DNA from: an uncultured Clostridia bacterium
GTDB taxonomy: Bacteria; Bacillota; Clostridia; UBA1381
Length of the DNA stretch: 14,030 bases
NCBI GenBank assembly: GCA_934487205.1
Contig: CAKSRS010000061.1
Span: 1-14,030, forward strand
Direction of reading: 5' to 3'
In this document: positions 1 through 7,229 of the stretch, piece after piece
Layout: each line of letters begins with the position of its first letter
Position numbering within the stretch: the stretch's first letter is position 1
Program-made: the position numbers and the translations under genes
The notes under the pieces: generated by a model
What the model was told of the DNA's origin: nothing
What the model saw: only the letters and a program-made list of their open reading frames with translations
The model's database searches: none

Positions 1-2
1 TC

Positions 3-62
3 TGCTATGGCTGGAGCGCGGCGGCGGAGGTTATAACGAATTATCTTGAAGGGAGGGAATAG
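3..62 (+). CDS. 3' end of an upstream gene (frame uncertain)
   Basis: The first bases look like the tail of a gene that enters from the left. Reading from base 3 gives an open frame ending at TAG 60-62 (the last residues read NYLEGRE), which sits one base before the GTG start of the next gene and would fit the tight packing seen elsewhere. The other two forward frames also stay open to stops at 34-36 and 47-49, so the frame choice is only an inference from spacing. Too little is visible to name a product. Confidence 0.35.
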   Translation, partial: CYGWSAAAEVITNYLEGRE

Positions 63-63
63 T

Positions 64-234
64 GTGGATAACTTAACGGAAATACAAATCAAGCAGCTGC
101 CGGGCGGAAAAGCGCATCTTTACGCTCGCATATACGGCGAAGTGTTCGAAAGAGAATACCCGGACGTTACACTTGCGGTGATAGCATGCGAAGAACTGCT
201 CGAATTTGAAGGAGGCGGAAATAGTGACGGTTAA
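64..234 (+). CDS. Small hypothetical phage protein
   Basis: This is a 56-residue protein that I do not recognise. A TTG at 46 is also in frame, but GTG 64 is preferred because GGGAGGG at 51-57 lies six bases upstream. The protein is acidic in its C-terminal half and shows no membrane segment or clear motif. Its end overlaps the start of the next gene by 11 bases, and the downstream RBS (GGAGG, 211-215) lies within its last codons, so the two are probably translated together. Its position just before a sigma-like regulator suggests the end of the early gene block. The function is unknown. Confidence 0.6.
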   Translation: MDNLTEIQIKQLPGGKAHLYARIYGEVFEREYPDVTLAVIACEELLEFEGGGNSDG

Positions 235-634
235 AGAAAAACTGCGGGCGGCGCGCAAAATGCAATGCTTACTTGATGAACTGATATCGGCAAAAGACAG
301 AGCGTATCTGTATATTACAGGGAAACCTATTGATTATACCGGGCAACGTGTGCAGGCGGGCGGAGGTAATTCGGAAGAAATACGGCGCGTGCAATATCTG
401 TCGTTGTGCGAGCGTGTGGACCGAAAGATAGACGAACTGATTGTTTATCAAACAGAAGTATTTGAAATGTTAACGGAATTGCATGATAATACGTTATATG
501 CAATTATGGTCGCCTATTACATAAACTGCGAAACGTGGCAGCACATAGCGGAGCGGACAAATTACAGCGTGCGTCAGATTCATCGTCTGCACGGAAAAGC
601 GCTTGCCATTCTTGAAAATAAGTGTGACAAGTAA
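224..634 (+). CDS. Sigma-70 region 4-like phage regulator (DUF1492/ArpU-like)
   Basis: This 136-residue protein has an N-terminal half rich in charged helices (residues 1-85) and a C-terminal helix-turn-helix of the sigma-70 region 4 type at about residues 103-130 (TWQHIAERTNYSVRQIHRLH). That arrangement is typical of the DUF1492/ArpU-like proteins found just ahead of the terminase genes in Firmicute phages, which are thought to control late transcription. GTG 224 is chosen over the in-frame TTG 206 because GGAGG at 211-215 is placed eight bases before it. The gene ends nine bases before a promoter-like site (643-672), so the likely role is control of the packaging/structural operon. The family call comes from the HTH pattern, length and position; the regulatory role is inferred. 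Confidence 0.75.
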   Translation: MTVKEKLRAARKMQCLLDELISAKDRAYLYITGKPIDYTGQRVQAGGGNSEEIRRVQYLSLCERVDRKIDELIVYQTEVFEMLTELHDNTLYAIMVAYYINCETWQHIAERTNYSVRQIHRLHGKALAILENKCDK

Positions 635-642
635 AGATGTCA

Positions 643-672
643 TTGAATGTCACTATATACGTGTGATATGAT
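643..672 (+). promoter_or_regulatory. Putative late promoter P1
   Basis: The site has TTGAAT (643-648), an 18-bp spacer and TATGAT (667-672) preceded by TGA, making an extended -10. It sits just after the sigma-like gene and ahead of the packaging genes. Short repeated elements (TGTGACA 623-629, TGTCA 639-643, TGTCAC 648-653) crowd it and could be protein-binding half-sites. The stretch GTGTGATATGAT (661-672) recurs almost exactly in the promoter at 8935-8964. Activity is inferred from sequence alone. Confidence 0.6.
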
Positions 673-680
673 GTAGTTGT

Positions 681-717
681 AAAAGAACGGCTGCAGAACA
701 TATCTGACGTTCTTTTT
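681..717 (+). terminator. Hairpin with U-rich 3' side after the regulator (terminator or leader structure)
   Basis: Bases 681-689 (AAAAGAACG) pair perfectly with 708-716 (CGTTCTTTT), and an inner stem, CAGA/TCTG (694-697 with 703-706), can form inside. The A-tract/T-tract pairing resembles an intrinsic terminator that could end the early transcript. It also starts at about the expected +1 of promoter P1, so it would form the 5' end of the late mRNA and might act as an attenuator or a stabiliser. Bases 718-793 between it and the next gene show nothing further that I can support except the RBS. Confidence 0.45.
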
Positions 718-793
718 GTGTTTTACGGGTAAATATATCGCATGGACAATTTGCACAGGGGCGGGGTGCAGCGATAGTGAGGAGCGGAACGAT

Positions 794-1111
794 ATGGCAA
801 AGGAATGGGCGGAATCATTTTATAAGAGCAGCGCATGGCGGCGCTGCCGCGGTGCATATATTGCAGAGCGGATAGCCATTGACGGCGGCGTGTGCGAAGT
901 GTGCAGAGAACAGCCGGGATATATTGTTCATCATATAGAACCGCTCACTCCGAAAAATATAAACAATCCTGACATAGCATTATCGTTCAGCAATCTGCGA
1001 TACGATTGCAAAGAGTGCCACGACCGTGAGGAGGTGCATGCATTTGTTACGCACAAAAAGGGCAGATGTGTATTTGATTCCTCCGGACAGCCGTATCTGC
1101 CCGATGAATAA
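794..1111 (+). CDS. HNH endonuclease (packaging-associated)
   Basis: This 105-residue protein has the zinc-binding HNH layout: CEVC at 34-37, the HH of VHHIEPLT at 46-47, N67 followed by L, and CKECH at 72-76. Small HNH proteins encoded directly beside terminase genes are a common part of cos-type packaging machines, where they work with the large terminase to nick the cos ends. The frame is open back to base 716, but ATG 794 is chosen because GAGGAG at 779-784 lies nine bases upstream; the residues before it look like untranslated leader. It is followed by a 111-base gap that may hold the packaging site. A free-standing homing nuclease is the alternative, less likely given the position. Confidence 0.88.
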   Translation: MAKEWAESFYKSSAWRRCRGAYIAERIAIDGGVCEVCREQPGYIVHHIEPLTPKNINNPDIALSFSNLRYDCKECHDREEVHAFVTHKKGRCVFDSSGQPYLPDE

Positions 1112-1222
1112 GCCCCCCCGTTCAAAAATACGGAAAAAGTTAACAGGAACCGAGGAAGGGACTAAACTGTTAACGCGGGAGGTGCGTGTATAAAGGGGGT
1201 ATATAGAAAGAGGTGAGCGGAT
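1112..1222 (+). other. Candidate cos/packaging region between HNH and terminase genes
   Basis: This 111-base gap is unusually long for the operon. It contains a run of seven C (1113-1119), a run of five G (1195-1199) and a perfect 8-bp inverted repeat, GTTAACAG (1139-1146) with CTGTTAAC (1167-1174), separated by 20 bases. In HNH-containing cos phages the cohesive-end site commonly lies next to the HNH and terminase genes, so this is the best candidate in the window. No cut position can be assigned from sequence alone. The RBS of the next gene (AGGTGA, 1211-1216) lies at its end. Confidence 0.4.
1139..1174. repeat. Inverted repeat GTTAACAG/CTGTTAAC
   Basis: Perfect 8-bp inverted repeat (1139-1146 and 1167-1174) around a 20-base spacer; each arm contains the palindrome GTTAAC. 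It could be a TerS or HNH binding site in the packaging region, or an RNA hairpin in the leader of the terminase genes. No U-run follows, so it is not terminator-like. Confidence 0.55.
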
Positions 1223-1561
1223 TTGAAGGAAGAAAACAGCCGGAAAGGCAGTACAGCAAAGGCGAAAGCGGCGGTTGACCTTGTAGCCGAAAACAAGAAA
1301 TCTTTTGCAAAAAATCTGTACAAAAGAATAAAGTTTTTGGACAAACAAATGGACGAATTAGAGAAAAAAATCAAAAAAGAGGGCGCTGTTGTAAAAGGTG
1401 TAAACGGAAACGGATTTGAAGTTGTTCAGCAAAACCCGGCACAAAAAGTTTACAACGAAATCGCCGGAAAATACAACGGACTTGTGAAAACGTTGCTTGA
1501 ATTAATACCGGGTGATGCGACAGAGGCGGACGAACTTTTGTCATTCATATTGCGGCGGTGA
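1223..1561 (+). CDS. terS: Terminase small subunit, P27-like
   Basis: This 112-residue protein is highly basic at its N-terminus (about residues 1-60, Lys-rich and helical) and then has the NPA...Y segment (QQNPAQKVYNEIAGKYNGLVK, about residues 72-92) typical of P27-type small terminases. Small terminases bind the packaging site and regulate the large subunit. The start is TTG 1223, supported by AGGTGA six bases upstream; no better in-frame start exists nearby. The stop lies four bases before the large terminase ATG, with a weak GGTGA RBS for TerL formed from its last codons, so translation of the two is probably coupled. Assignment rests on position plus the weak P27 signature; the sequence is short for the family. 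Confidence 0.75.
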   Translation: MKEENSRKGSTAKAKAAVDLVAENKKSFAKNLYKRIKFLDKQMDELEKKIKKEGAVVKGVNGNGFEVVQQNPAQKVYNEIAGKYNGLVKTLLELIPGDATEADELLSFILRR

Positions 1562-1565
1562 TTGT

Positions 1566-3218
1566 ATGACGGAATTTGAGCAATACTTTACAGAAATGCT
1601 TGACAGTCCGCGTGCGTGCAAAAAGATTAAGCAGATAAGCGAGCGCCTTTTAAATTGCTATGCACAGCCCGGTGAATATCATTTTGATTACAGCATTGCC
1701 GCGCGGCATATAGCCTTCATTGAAGGATTTTGCAAGAAACCCACGGGAAAACTGAATACACCGCTGAAACTCGAACTTTTTCAGAAGGCAAGATTACAGG
1801 CAGTTTTTGGATTTGTTGATGATAACAATTTACGTCAGTATAATGAATGTCTGATAATTGAAGGCAGAAAAAACGGCAAAACGACCGAGATTGCCGCGGT
1901 GGAATGTGACATGCTGGTAAATGACTGCGAAGGCGCGCCGCAGATATACAACGTTGCGACAAAGCTTGACCAGGCAAAACTCGGATTTAATGCGGCGTAC
2001 AAAATGATAAGACAATCGCCGCTGTTGTCAAAACACATTAAAAAACGCGCCGCAGACTTGTATTTCCCGCTTAATATGGGAATTATAAAGGCGCTGGCGT
2101 CAAACACCAACAGTCTTGACGGACTTGATGTTCATTGTGCACTTATAGATGAACTCGCGGCAATAAAAAACCGTGATATATATGATTTGATTAAACAGGC
2201 AATGTCTGCACGTATGCAGCCGTTGCTTTTTTGTATTTCGACAAACGGATTTATCCGCAACGGTGTTTTTGACAGTCAATATGAATATGCGAAAAAAGTT
2301 TTAAACGGTGAGGTACAAAATGAACATTTTCTGCCGTTTGTTTATGAACTTGATGACGCGTCGGAATGGGACAAAGAGGATATGTGGATAAAAGCAAATC
2401 CGGGAATAGGCCCAATTAAATCCTATGAATATCAGCGTCAAATGGTTCAGAAGGCGAAGGACGACCCATCATTTAAATCGACCGTCATGGTTAAAGATTT
2501 CAATATGCCGGAAAACAGGGCGTCGGCGTGGCTGTCGTGGAAGGAAGTAAACAACGAGGAACGATTGCCCGATTATGCATTTTCTTACGGAATCGGCGGC
2601 ATAGATGCGGCGGACAGCGTGGACTTGAACGCGGCAAAAGCAATCTGTATGCGTTCGGGTGATGATAAGATTTATGTTAAATCGATGTACTGGCTGCCGC
2701 AAAGCGTTATTGACAGGTACGAGAATGACGGAAAGCGGCAGGGGCGTGATAATGTACCGTATACCGAATGGATTCGGAGCGGATATCTGCGCACGGTAGA
2801 GGGTAATAAGGTTGATAAGCGCGTATTTTTGGACTGGTTCTGCGAACTGCGCGACAATGAGGATTTATGGGTGATATACATCGGATATGACCCGTGGCAC
2901 ATTGACGATACGCTGCTGCGTGAGTTCAAAGGCGAATTTGGCGAACAGTCAATGATACCGATACGCCAGGGCGTATATACGTTGTCCGGACCGATGAAGG
3001 ATTTGCGAGCGGATTTGGAAGGGGGACGGATTGTGTATGACAACAATCCGATAGACAAATGGTGTCTTTTAAACATGCATGTGAAAATCGATATAAACGG
3101 AAATATTCAGCCTGTAAAGGGCATGGACACACGCTGCAGAATTGACGGTGCAATGGCGCTTATTGACGGATATATTGTGCTGAAAAACAAAATGGCAGAG
3201 TATCAAAGTATGATTTAG
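1566..3218 (+). CDS. terL: Terminase large subunit (ATPase/nuclease)
   Basis: This 550-residue motor protein packages phage DNA into the prohead. The ATPase half shows a Walker A-type motif, GRKNGKT, at residues 100-106 and a Walker B/catalytic pair in CALIDELAA (D195, E196). The C-terminal RNase H-like nuclease half has GGIDAADSVDLNA (D347), GYDPW (D442) and RIDGAMALID (D527), a plausible set of metal-binding acids. This is the HK97-type large terminase family that pairs with P27-like small subunits. ATG 1566 is preferred over the longer open frame (from 1512), which would overlap terS by 50 bases without an RBS. The gene appears full length and intact. Confidence 0.95.
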   Translation: MTEFEQYFTEMLDSPRACKKIKQISERLLNCYAQPGEYHFDYSIAARHIAFIEGFCKKPTGKLNTPLKLELFQKARLQAVFGFVDDNNLRQYNECLIIEGRKNGKTTEIAAVECDMLVNDCEGAPQIYNVATKLDQAKLGFNAAYKMIRQSPLLSKHIKKRAADLYFPLNMGIIKALASNTNSLDGLDVHCALIDELAAIKNRDIYDLIKQAMSARMQPLLFCISTNGFIRNGVFDSQYEYAKKVLNGEVQNEHFLPFVYELDDASEWDKEDMWIKANPGIGPIKSYEYQRQMVQKAKDDPSFKSTVMVKDFNMPENRASAWLSWKEVNNEERLPDYAFSYGIGGIDAADSVDLNAAKAICMRSGDDKIYVKSMYWLPQSVIDRYENDGKRQGRDNVPYTEWIRSGYLRTVEGNKVDKRVFLDWFCELRDNEDLWVIYIGYDPWHIDDTLLREFKGEFGEQSMIPIRQGVYTLSGPMKDLRADLEGGRIVYDNNPIDKWCLLNMHVKIDINGNIQPVKGMDTRCRIDGAMALIDGYIVLKNKMAEYQSMI

Positions 3219-3229
3219 GAGGTGAGAAT

Positions 3230-4387
3230 GTGGGAATTTTCAGAAAAAAACAAAATTCTTCTCAGACGGAATTTAAAATGATTTGTACCGAACGGGAAGG
3301 GTACTATTCCTTTAACGGGAAACTGTATCAAAGCGATATTATAAAAAGCTGCATAAGACCGCAAGTACGCGCAATCGGCAAACTCAAACCGGTGCATGTC
3401 CGCCGGGGAGAAGGCGATATACAAAGAAATCCCGACGCATATATGCGGCTTTTGCTCAAGGAACCGAACCCGATAATGTCAATGCAAATGTTTCTGCAGA
3501 AAATGTGCAGTCAGCTTATACTGAACAACAATGCATTTGCGCTGATTGTACGCGACAGCCTCGGCGTACCGTCGGCGATATATCCTGTTCCGTGCAGAAC
3601 GGCGGAAACGATTTACATAAATGACAGACTGCATATAAAATTCCAATACAAAAACGGGAAAAACGGAACGTTTCCGTATGAGGACATAATTCATCTGCGT
3701 GAGGATTTCAATGACGGCGAAGTGTTCGGCGACGAAACGGTACAAACGCTTATGCCGCTTATGGAAATACTTACAACAATCGACCAGGGATTGGTGAAGG
3801 CGATAAAAAACAGCGGTATTATACGCTGGCTGCTTAAATACAACACGCCGATGAAATCGGAAGATTTAAAAAGGAATGTTAAGGAGTTTGTTGATAATTA
3901 CCTGGGCGTAGAAAGCAGCACGTTCGGAGCAGCGGGTGTAGATGCAAGGGCTGATGCGATAAGAATCGAACCGAAAGACTATGTACCGAACGCGCTTATG
4001 AACGATAAGCTGATGCGGCGTGCACATTCGTTTTTTAACACGAATGAAAAGATAATCACATCGGATTTTACGGAAGATGAATGGAATTCAACGTTTGAAT
4101 CTGTTATTGAACCGAAAGCGATACAGTTGAGTGATGAATTTACACGAAAACTGTTTACACGCAAACAGCGCGCATTTGGAAATGAAATTATATTCGAGGC
4201 GAGCAACTTAGCGTGTGCATCGCTTACGACAAAGCTTGCATTGCGGGAAATGGTAGACCGCGGCGCTCTCAAACCGAATGAATGGCGCGAGACGATGAAC
4301 TTAGCACCTGTTGAAGGCGGCGACGTGCCGCTTAGAAGGAAGGATACAGGAATTGTAACGGAGGGAGGTGCAGAAGGTGAGGATTGA
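3230..4387 (+). CDS. Portal protein, HK97 family
   Basis: This 385-residue protein would form the dodecameric ring at the capsid vertex through which DNA enters and leaves and to which the neck proteins attach. The N-terminal part, with SDIIKSCIRPQVRAIGKL, and the conserved segments LLKEPNPIMSMQMFL, IIHLREDF and the C-terminal APVEGGD are typical of HK97/phi-C31-like portals, and the length fits. The start is GTG 3230 behind a strong AGGAGGTGA (3217-3225); an ATG two bases earlier is in another frame and gives only a short ORF. Its final 11 bases overlap the prohead protease gene. Intact. Confidence 0.94.
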   Translation: MGIFRKKQNSSQTEFKMICTEREGYYSFNGKLYQSDIIKSCIRPQVRAIGKLKPVHVRRGEGDIQRNPDAYMRLLLKEPNPIMSMQMFLQKMCSQLILNNNAFALIVRDSLGVPSAIYPVPCRTAETIYINDRLHIKFQYKNGKNGTFPYEDIIHLREDFNDGEVFGDETVQTLMPLMEILTTIDQGLVKAIKNSGIIRWLLKYNTPMKSEDLKRNVKEFVDNYLGVESSTFGAAGVDARADAIRIEPKDYVPNALMNDKLMRRAHSFFNTNEKIITSDFTEDEWNSTFESVIEPKAIQLSDEFTRKLFTRKQRAFGNEIIFEASNLACASLTTKLALREMVDRGALKPNEWRETMNLAPVEGGDVPLRRKDTGIVTEGGAEGED

Positions 4388-5054
4388 TGTAAAAGGGACT
4401 ATTGTTTCAAATAATGACGCGCCGGTGTATAACTGGTACAAAATCGAAAACACATGTCCGGGCGACGTGCAAAAGGCGATCGATTCCGCGGGTGGCGCGC
4501 CTGTTGATGTGTATATCGACAGCGGCGGCGGTGATATTTTTGCGGGAAGTGATATTTATTCGACTTTGCGGGAATATCGCGGAACGGTAAAAATTCATGT
4601 TACCGGACTTGCCGCATCGGCGGCATCTGTAATAGCATGCGCTGGCGAAAGCGAAATATCGCCCACGGCTATGGTTATGGTTCATAACGTGTCAACGGTT
4701 GCCGCCGGTGATTATCGCGATATGGACAAAACGTGTGAAACCCTGAAAGAGTGTAACAAGGCTATCGCGGCGGCATATTGCGAAAAAACGGGTATGTCGG
4801 AGGCGGAGGCACTGACGCTCATGGATAATGAGACATGGCTGCCGGCAAAAAAAGCTGTAGAAATCGGATTGATTGACAAAATTTCCGAACAAAGCAACGT
4901 CAGAATTGCCGCCTCGGTAACGAATTTATTACCACCCGAGGTGGTAGAGAAAACAAAAAATATGATTGAAAATCCGACCGGAAATAAGTCGGATTTTTTT
5001 ATGCAGAAAACACAGGCAAAATTAAAACTTTTAAAAATGAAAGGTGGAATTTAA
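4377..5054 (+). CDS. ClpP-like prohead (head maturation) protease
   Basis: This 225-residue serine protease of the ClpP fold would cleave the N-terminal delta domain of the capsid protein during head maturation. Numbering from GTG 4377, the GGG turn of DSGGG is near residues 49-52, the nucleophile is probably S81 in GLAASAASVIA, the histidine is H103 in MVMVHN, and the acid lies near D150/E152 before TWLPAKKAVEIGLID. GTG 4377 is eight bases after GGGAGG; the in-frame GTG 4368 lies inside that RBS and is less likely. The last 45 residues are a basic tail that also encodes two RNA hairpins (4929-4947 and 4968-5000). It ends two bases before the capsid gene. Confidence 0.93.
   Translation: MRIDVKGTIVSNNDAPVYNWYKIENTCPGDVQKAIDSAGGAPVDVYIDSGGGDIFAGSDIYSTLREYRGTVKIHVTGLAASAASVIACAGESEISPTAMVMVHNVSTVAAGDYRDMDKTCETLKECNKAIAAAYCEKTGMSEAEALTLMDNETWLPAKKAVEIGLIDKISEQSNVRIAASVTNLLPPEVVEKTKNMIENPTGNKSDFFMQKTQAKLKLLKMKGGI
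4929..4947 (+). other. RNA hairpin in protease 3' end
   Basis: TACCACC (4930-4936) pairs with GGTGGTA (4940-4946) around a three-base CGA loop. It lies 21 bases upstream of a second, terminator-like hairpin. It may stabilise or block the mRNA upstream of the capsid gene, or be a chance result of the coding sequence LLPPEVVE. Confidence 0.45.
4968..5000 (+). terminator. Terminator-like hairpin embedded in the protease gene
   Basis: AAAATCCGAC (4969-4978) pairs perfectly with GTCGGATTTT (4988-4997) around a nine-base loop, and the stem runs into seven T (4994-5000). This has the full form of an intrinsic terminator but lies inside the protease reading frame, just upstream of the capsid gene. 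If partly active it would tune capsid relative to upstream transcripts, or would need read-through or active translation to be passed. Confidence 0.5.
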
Positions 5055-5056
5055 AA

Positions 5057-6259
5057 ATGAAATTCAGAAACAAAAAGGACTACGAAAAACAAAGAAACGC
5101 ACTGCTTGCAAAGGCAGAAAACTTGATTGCGGAAGGAAATATCGAGGACGCAAATGCAATAATTGATACGGAAATACCGCAGCTTGACAATGCATATACC
5201 GCGTACAGCGAGGCAATGGCAAACTTCCGCGCTATGCAGGGCGCACCTCAGCCGCAAATGCCGATTATGGATAATTTCGGCATGATAGCCGCGGACGATG
5301 ATGTTTATTCAAGTATGGAATACCGCCGTGCGTTCATGAACCATGTTATGAACGGAGCGGCGATTCCGCAAAAGTTTGTTAATGCAGACCAAAACACTAA
5401 AACAAGCGACGCCGGAGCGGTAATTCCGACAACGACGATGGAGCGCATAATCGAAAAGCTTGAAGATGCCGGAAAGCTCTATAACCTTGTCACAAAAACT
5501 GCATATAAAGGCGGCGTGTCCGTCCCGACATCTACCGCAAAACCGACCGCGTCATGGCTGTCCGAGGGCGCAAAGGGCGACAGGCAGAAAAAGGTTGTCG
5601 GCAGCATTACATTCGGGTACCATAAATTAAAATGCTCTGTTTCAATTTCGCTGGAAATGAGCGTGATGGCACTCTCTGTATTTGAAAATACAATTGTCAA
5701 TAACGTTTCAACCGCTATGATAAAAGCGATTGAAAACGGCATATTGAACGGCACGGGCAGCGGCGAACCGAAGGGAATCTTAAAAGAAACACCGCCGACG
5801 GGACAGGCTATCGAAGTTGCAGCGGCGGGCAAACTTACGTATTCGCTTTTGTGTGATGCCGAGGCAGCTCTCCCCGAGGCTTACGAAAACGGAGCGGTTT
5901 GGGTTATGAGCAAGAAAACGTTTATGAAGTTTATCGGCATGGTGGACGACAGCAAACAGCCTATTGCACGCACGAATTACGGGCTCGGCGGAAAACCGGA
6001 GCGAGCACTTCTCGGCAGACCGGTAATATGCACCGAACATATGCCTACATACACCGATTCTGTTACTGCAGATACAATCTTTGCCGCAATCTTCAAGTTT
6101 GACGATTATCTGTTAAACAGCAATCTTGAAATGACGATCAAGAGTTTTGAGGATAACGACACCGACGACACCGTTACAAAAGCAATCATGATTGTTGACG
6201 GAAAGACGGTTGACACTAATTCGCTTGTAACGCTGACAAAAAAGAAAGCATCTTCATGA
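5057..6259 (+). CDS. Major capsid protein, HK97 fold
   Basis: This 400-residue protein would form the icosahedral shell. Residues 1 to about 75 form a charged helical delta domain (scaffold) with a flexible QGAPQPQMPIMDN stretch at 61-73, a reasonable zone for cleavage by the adjacent protease. The mature core then shows family features: AGAVIPTTTMERIIEKLED (119-137), an E-loop region around 170-190 and the signature NGTGSGEPKGIL at 231-242. Fusing scaffold and capsid explains why no separate scaffold gene is present. ATG 5057 follows AAAGGTGG at 5040-5047. The gene appears intact, and 14 bases separate it from the connector gene. Confidence 0.95.
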   Translation: MKFRNKKDYEKQRNALLAKAENLIAEGNIEDANAIIDTEIPQLDNAYTAYSEAMANFRAMQGAPQPQMPIMDNFGMIAADDDVYSSMEYRRAFMNHVMNGAAIPQKFVNADQNTKTSDAGAVIPTTTMERIIEKLEDAGKLYNLVTKTAYKGGVSVPTSTAKPTASWLSEGAKGDRQKKVVGSITFGYHKLKCSVSISLEMSVMALSVFENTIVNNVSTAMIKAIENGILNGTGSGEPKGILKETPPTGQAIEVAAAGKLTYSLLCDAEAALPEAYENGAVWVMSKKTFMKFIGMVDDSKQPIARTNYGLGGKPERALLGRPVICTEHMPTYTDSVTADTIFAAIFKFDDYLLNSNLEMTIKSFEDNDTDDTVTKAIMIVDGKTVDTNSLVTLTKKKASS

Positions 6260-6273
6260 TGAGGTGATATAAC

Positions 6274-6534
6274 ATGCTTGAAAAAGTAAAGCTGTCAATG
6301 GGCATCACGTCTGATGCCTTTGACAGCGATATCACCGATATGATAAATGCATGCAAGGCGGATTTGAAACTTTCGGGCGTAATGAAAACATGGAACAATG
6401 ACCCGCTTGTTCTGCAAGCTGTGAAATTTTACTGTAAGGCGCATTTCCGCAGCGACGACAAATCGGAGCGGTATCAAAAGGCATATTACAACCTTAAATG
6501 CGCCATGAGTTTGGCAGGTGAATACAATGGATAA
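6274..6534 (+). CDS. Head-tail connector (HK97 gp6-like)
   Basis: This 86-residue helical protein sits directly after the capsid gene, where the adaptor ring that docks under the portal is encoded. The N-terminal LEKVKLSMGITSDAFDSDITDMINACKADL resembles the gp6-like DNA packaging/connector family, and the AVKFYCKAHF segment fits its second helical part. It is somewhat short for that family. RBS GAGGTGA (6261-6267) lies six bases before ATG 6274. The 3' end overlaps the next gene by eight bases, suggesting coupled translation. Confidence 0.85.
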   Translation: MLEKVKLSMGITSDAFDSDITDMINACKADLKLSGVMKTWNNDPLVLQAVKFYCKAHFRSDDKSERYQKAYYNLKCAMSLAGEYNG

Positions 6535-6832
6535 ATTTTGTGCGGCAGTCCTTAAATCAGAGACAATAACGCGCGGCAGTTTCGGGCAGGCGGTAACGGA
6601 AGAATCAGAAAAAAAGGTATTTGGCGAGACCGCGTCGATATCGCAGTCGGAATTTTCCGCAGCCGGGCAAAAGGGGCTAAAACCGTCACTTAAATTTGTG
6701 ATATGGGACTTTGAATACAGCGGCGAATGTGCCGTCACAATAGATGGTGATCCGTACACGGTTTATCGAACATACAGACGCGACGACGGCAAAATCGAAC
6801 TGTATCTCGAAAGGAGGCGCGGTGATGTCTGA
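6527..6832 (+). CDS. Head-closure / head-tail joining protein
   Basis: This 101-residue, mostly beta protein, with WDFEYSGECAVTIDGDPYTVYRTYRRDDGKIELYLERR near its end, matches the head-tail joining (SPP1 gp16-like) family in pattern and position. Such proteins form the stopper ring that closes the filled head. ATG 6527 is preferred to the in-frame GTG 6518 because AGGTGA (6516-6521) is placed five bases before it. It overlaps the genes on both sides by eight bases. The family assignment is by position, size and the C-terminal beta-rich pattern, without a strong single motif. Confidence 0.75.
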   Translation: MDKFCAAVLKSETITRGSFGQAVTEESEKKVFGETASISQSEFSAAGQKGLKPSLKFVIWDFEYSGECAVTIDGDPYTVYRTYRRDDGKIELYLERRRGDV

Positions 6833-7229
6833 TACTGTAAAAATTGATAGCTTGGCGGCTGCTATAGTTGATGAAATCAGCAAGTATTCCGAAGAAGTTG
6901 AAAATAAAATGCAGAAGGTTGTTGATGAAGTGACAAAGGAGGCATACCTTGATTTGCGTACCAATCCGAGCGTGCCGCAAAGGACCGGGGAATATGCGCG
7001 GGGGTTTTACATTAAAAAAACTTCGTGGAAAACAAAGTACAAGTCAAATATAATCGGCAATAAAAAGTATCAGCTTACGCACCTTCTTGAAAAGGGACAC
7101 GATATTGTTCGTAATTCACTCGGAAAAAAGAAGGTATACGGAAAAACGAAGGCATATCCGCACTGGGAAAACGCTCAAAAGATAGCCGACAGCTTGCCGG
7201 AACGATTAAAAAAGGAGCTGGAACAATGA
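6825..7229 (+). CDS. HK97-gp10-like neck/tail completion protein
   Basis: This 134-residue protein carries the pattern typical of the HK97 gp10 family: helical N-terminus, then RTNPSVPQRTGEYARGF (the PxRTG motif, about residues 45-61), a basic segment, and QLTHLLEKGHDI followed by KVYGKTKAYPHWENA (HLLExGH...P...HxxxA). Proteins of this family act at the head-tail junction or in tail completion. ATG 6825 follows AAGGAGG (6811-6817). Its stop overlaps the next start in ATGA. Confidence 0.9.
   Translation: MSDTVKIDSLAAAIVDEISKYSEEVENKMQKVVDEVTKEAYLDLRTNPSVPQRTGEYARGFYIKKTSWKTKYKSNIIGNKKYQLTHLLEKGHDIVRNSLGKKKVYGKTKAYPHWENAQKIADSLPERLKKELEQ

Noticed and set aside
716..793. N-terminal extension of the HNH reading frame back to TTG 716
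   Set aside because: No RBS is placed before 716, the start would lie in the hairpin, and GAGGAG before ATG 794 gives a normal-length HNH protein.
980..1348. Long minus-strand open frames, such as 980-1348, 5479-5832 and 10226-10639
   Set aside because: They lie opposite well-supported genes, have no suitable RBS and look like shadows of the coding strand.
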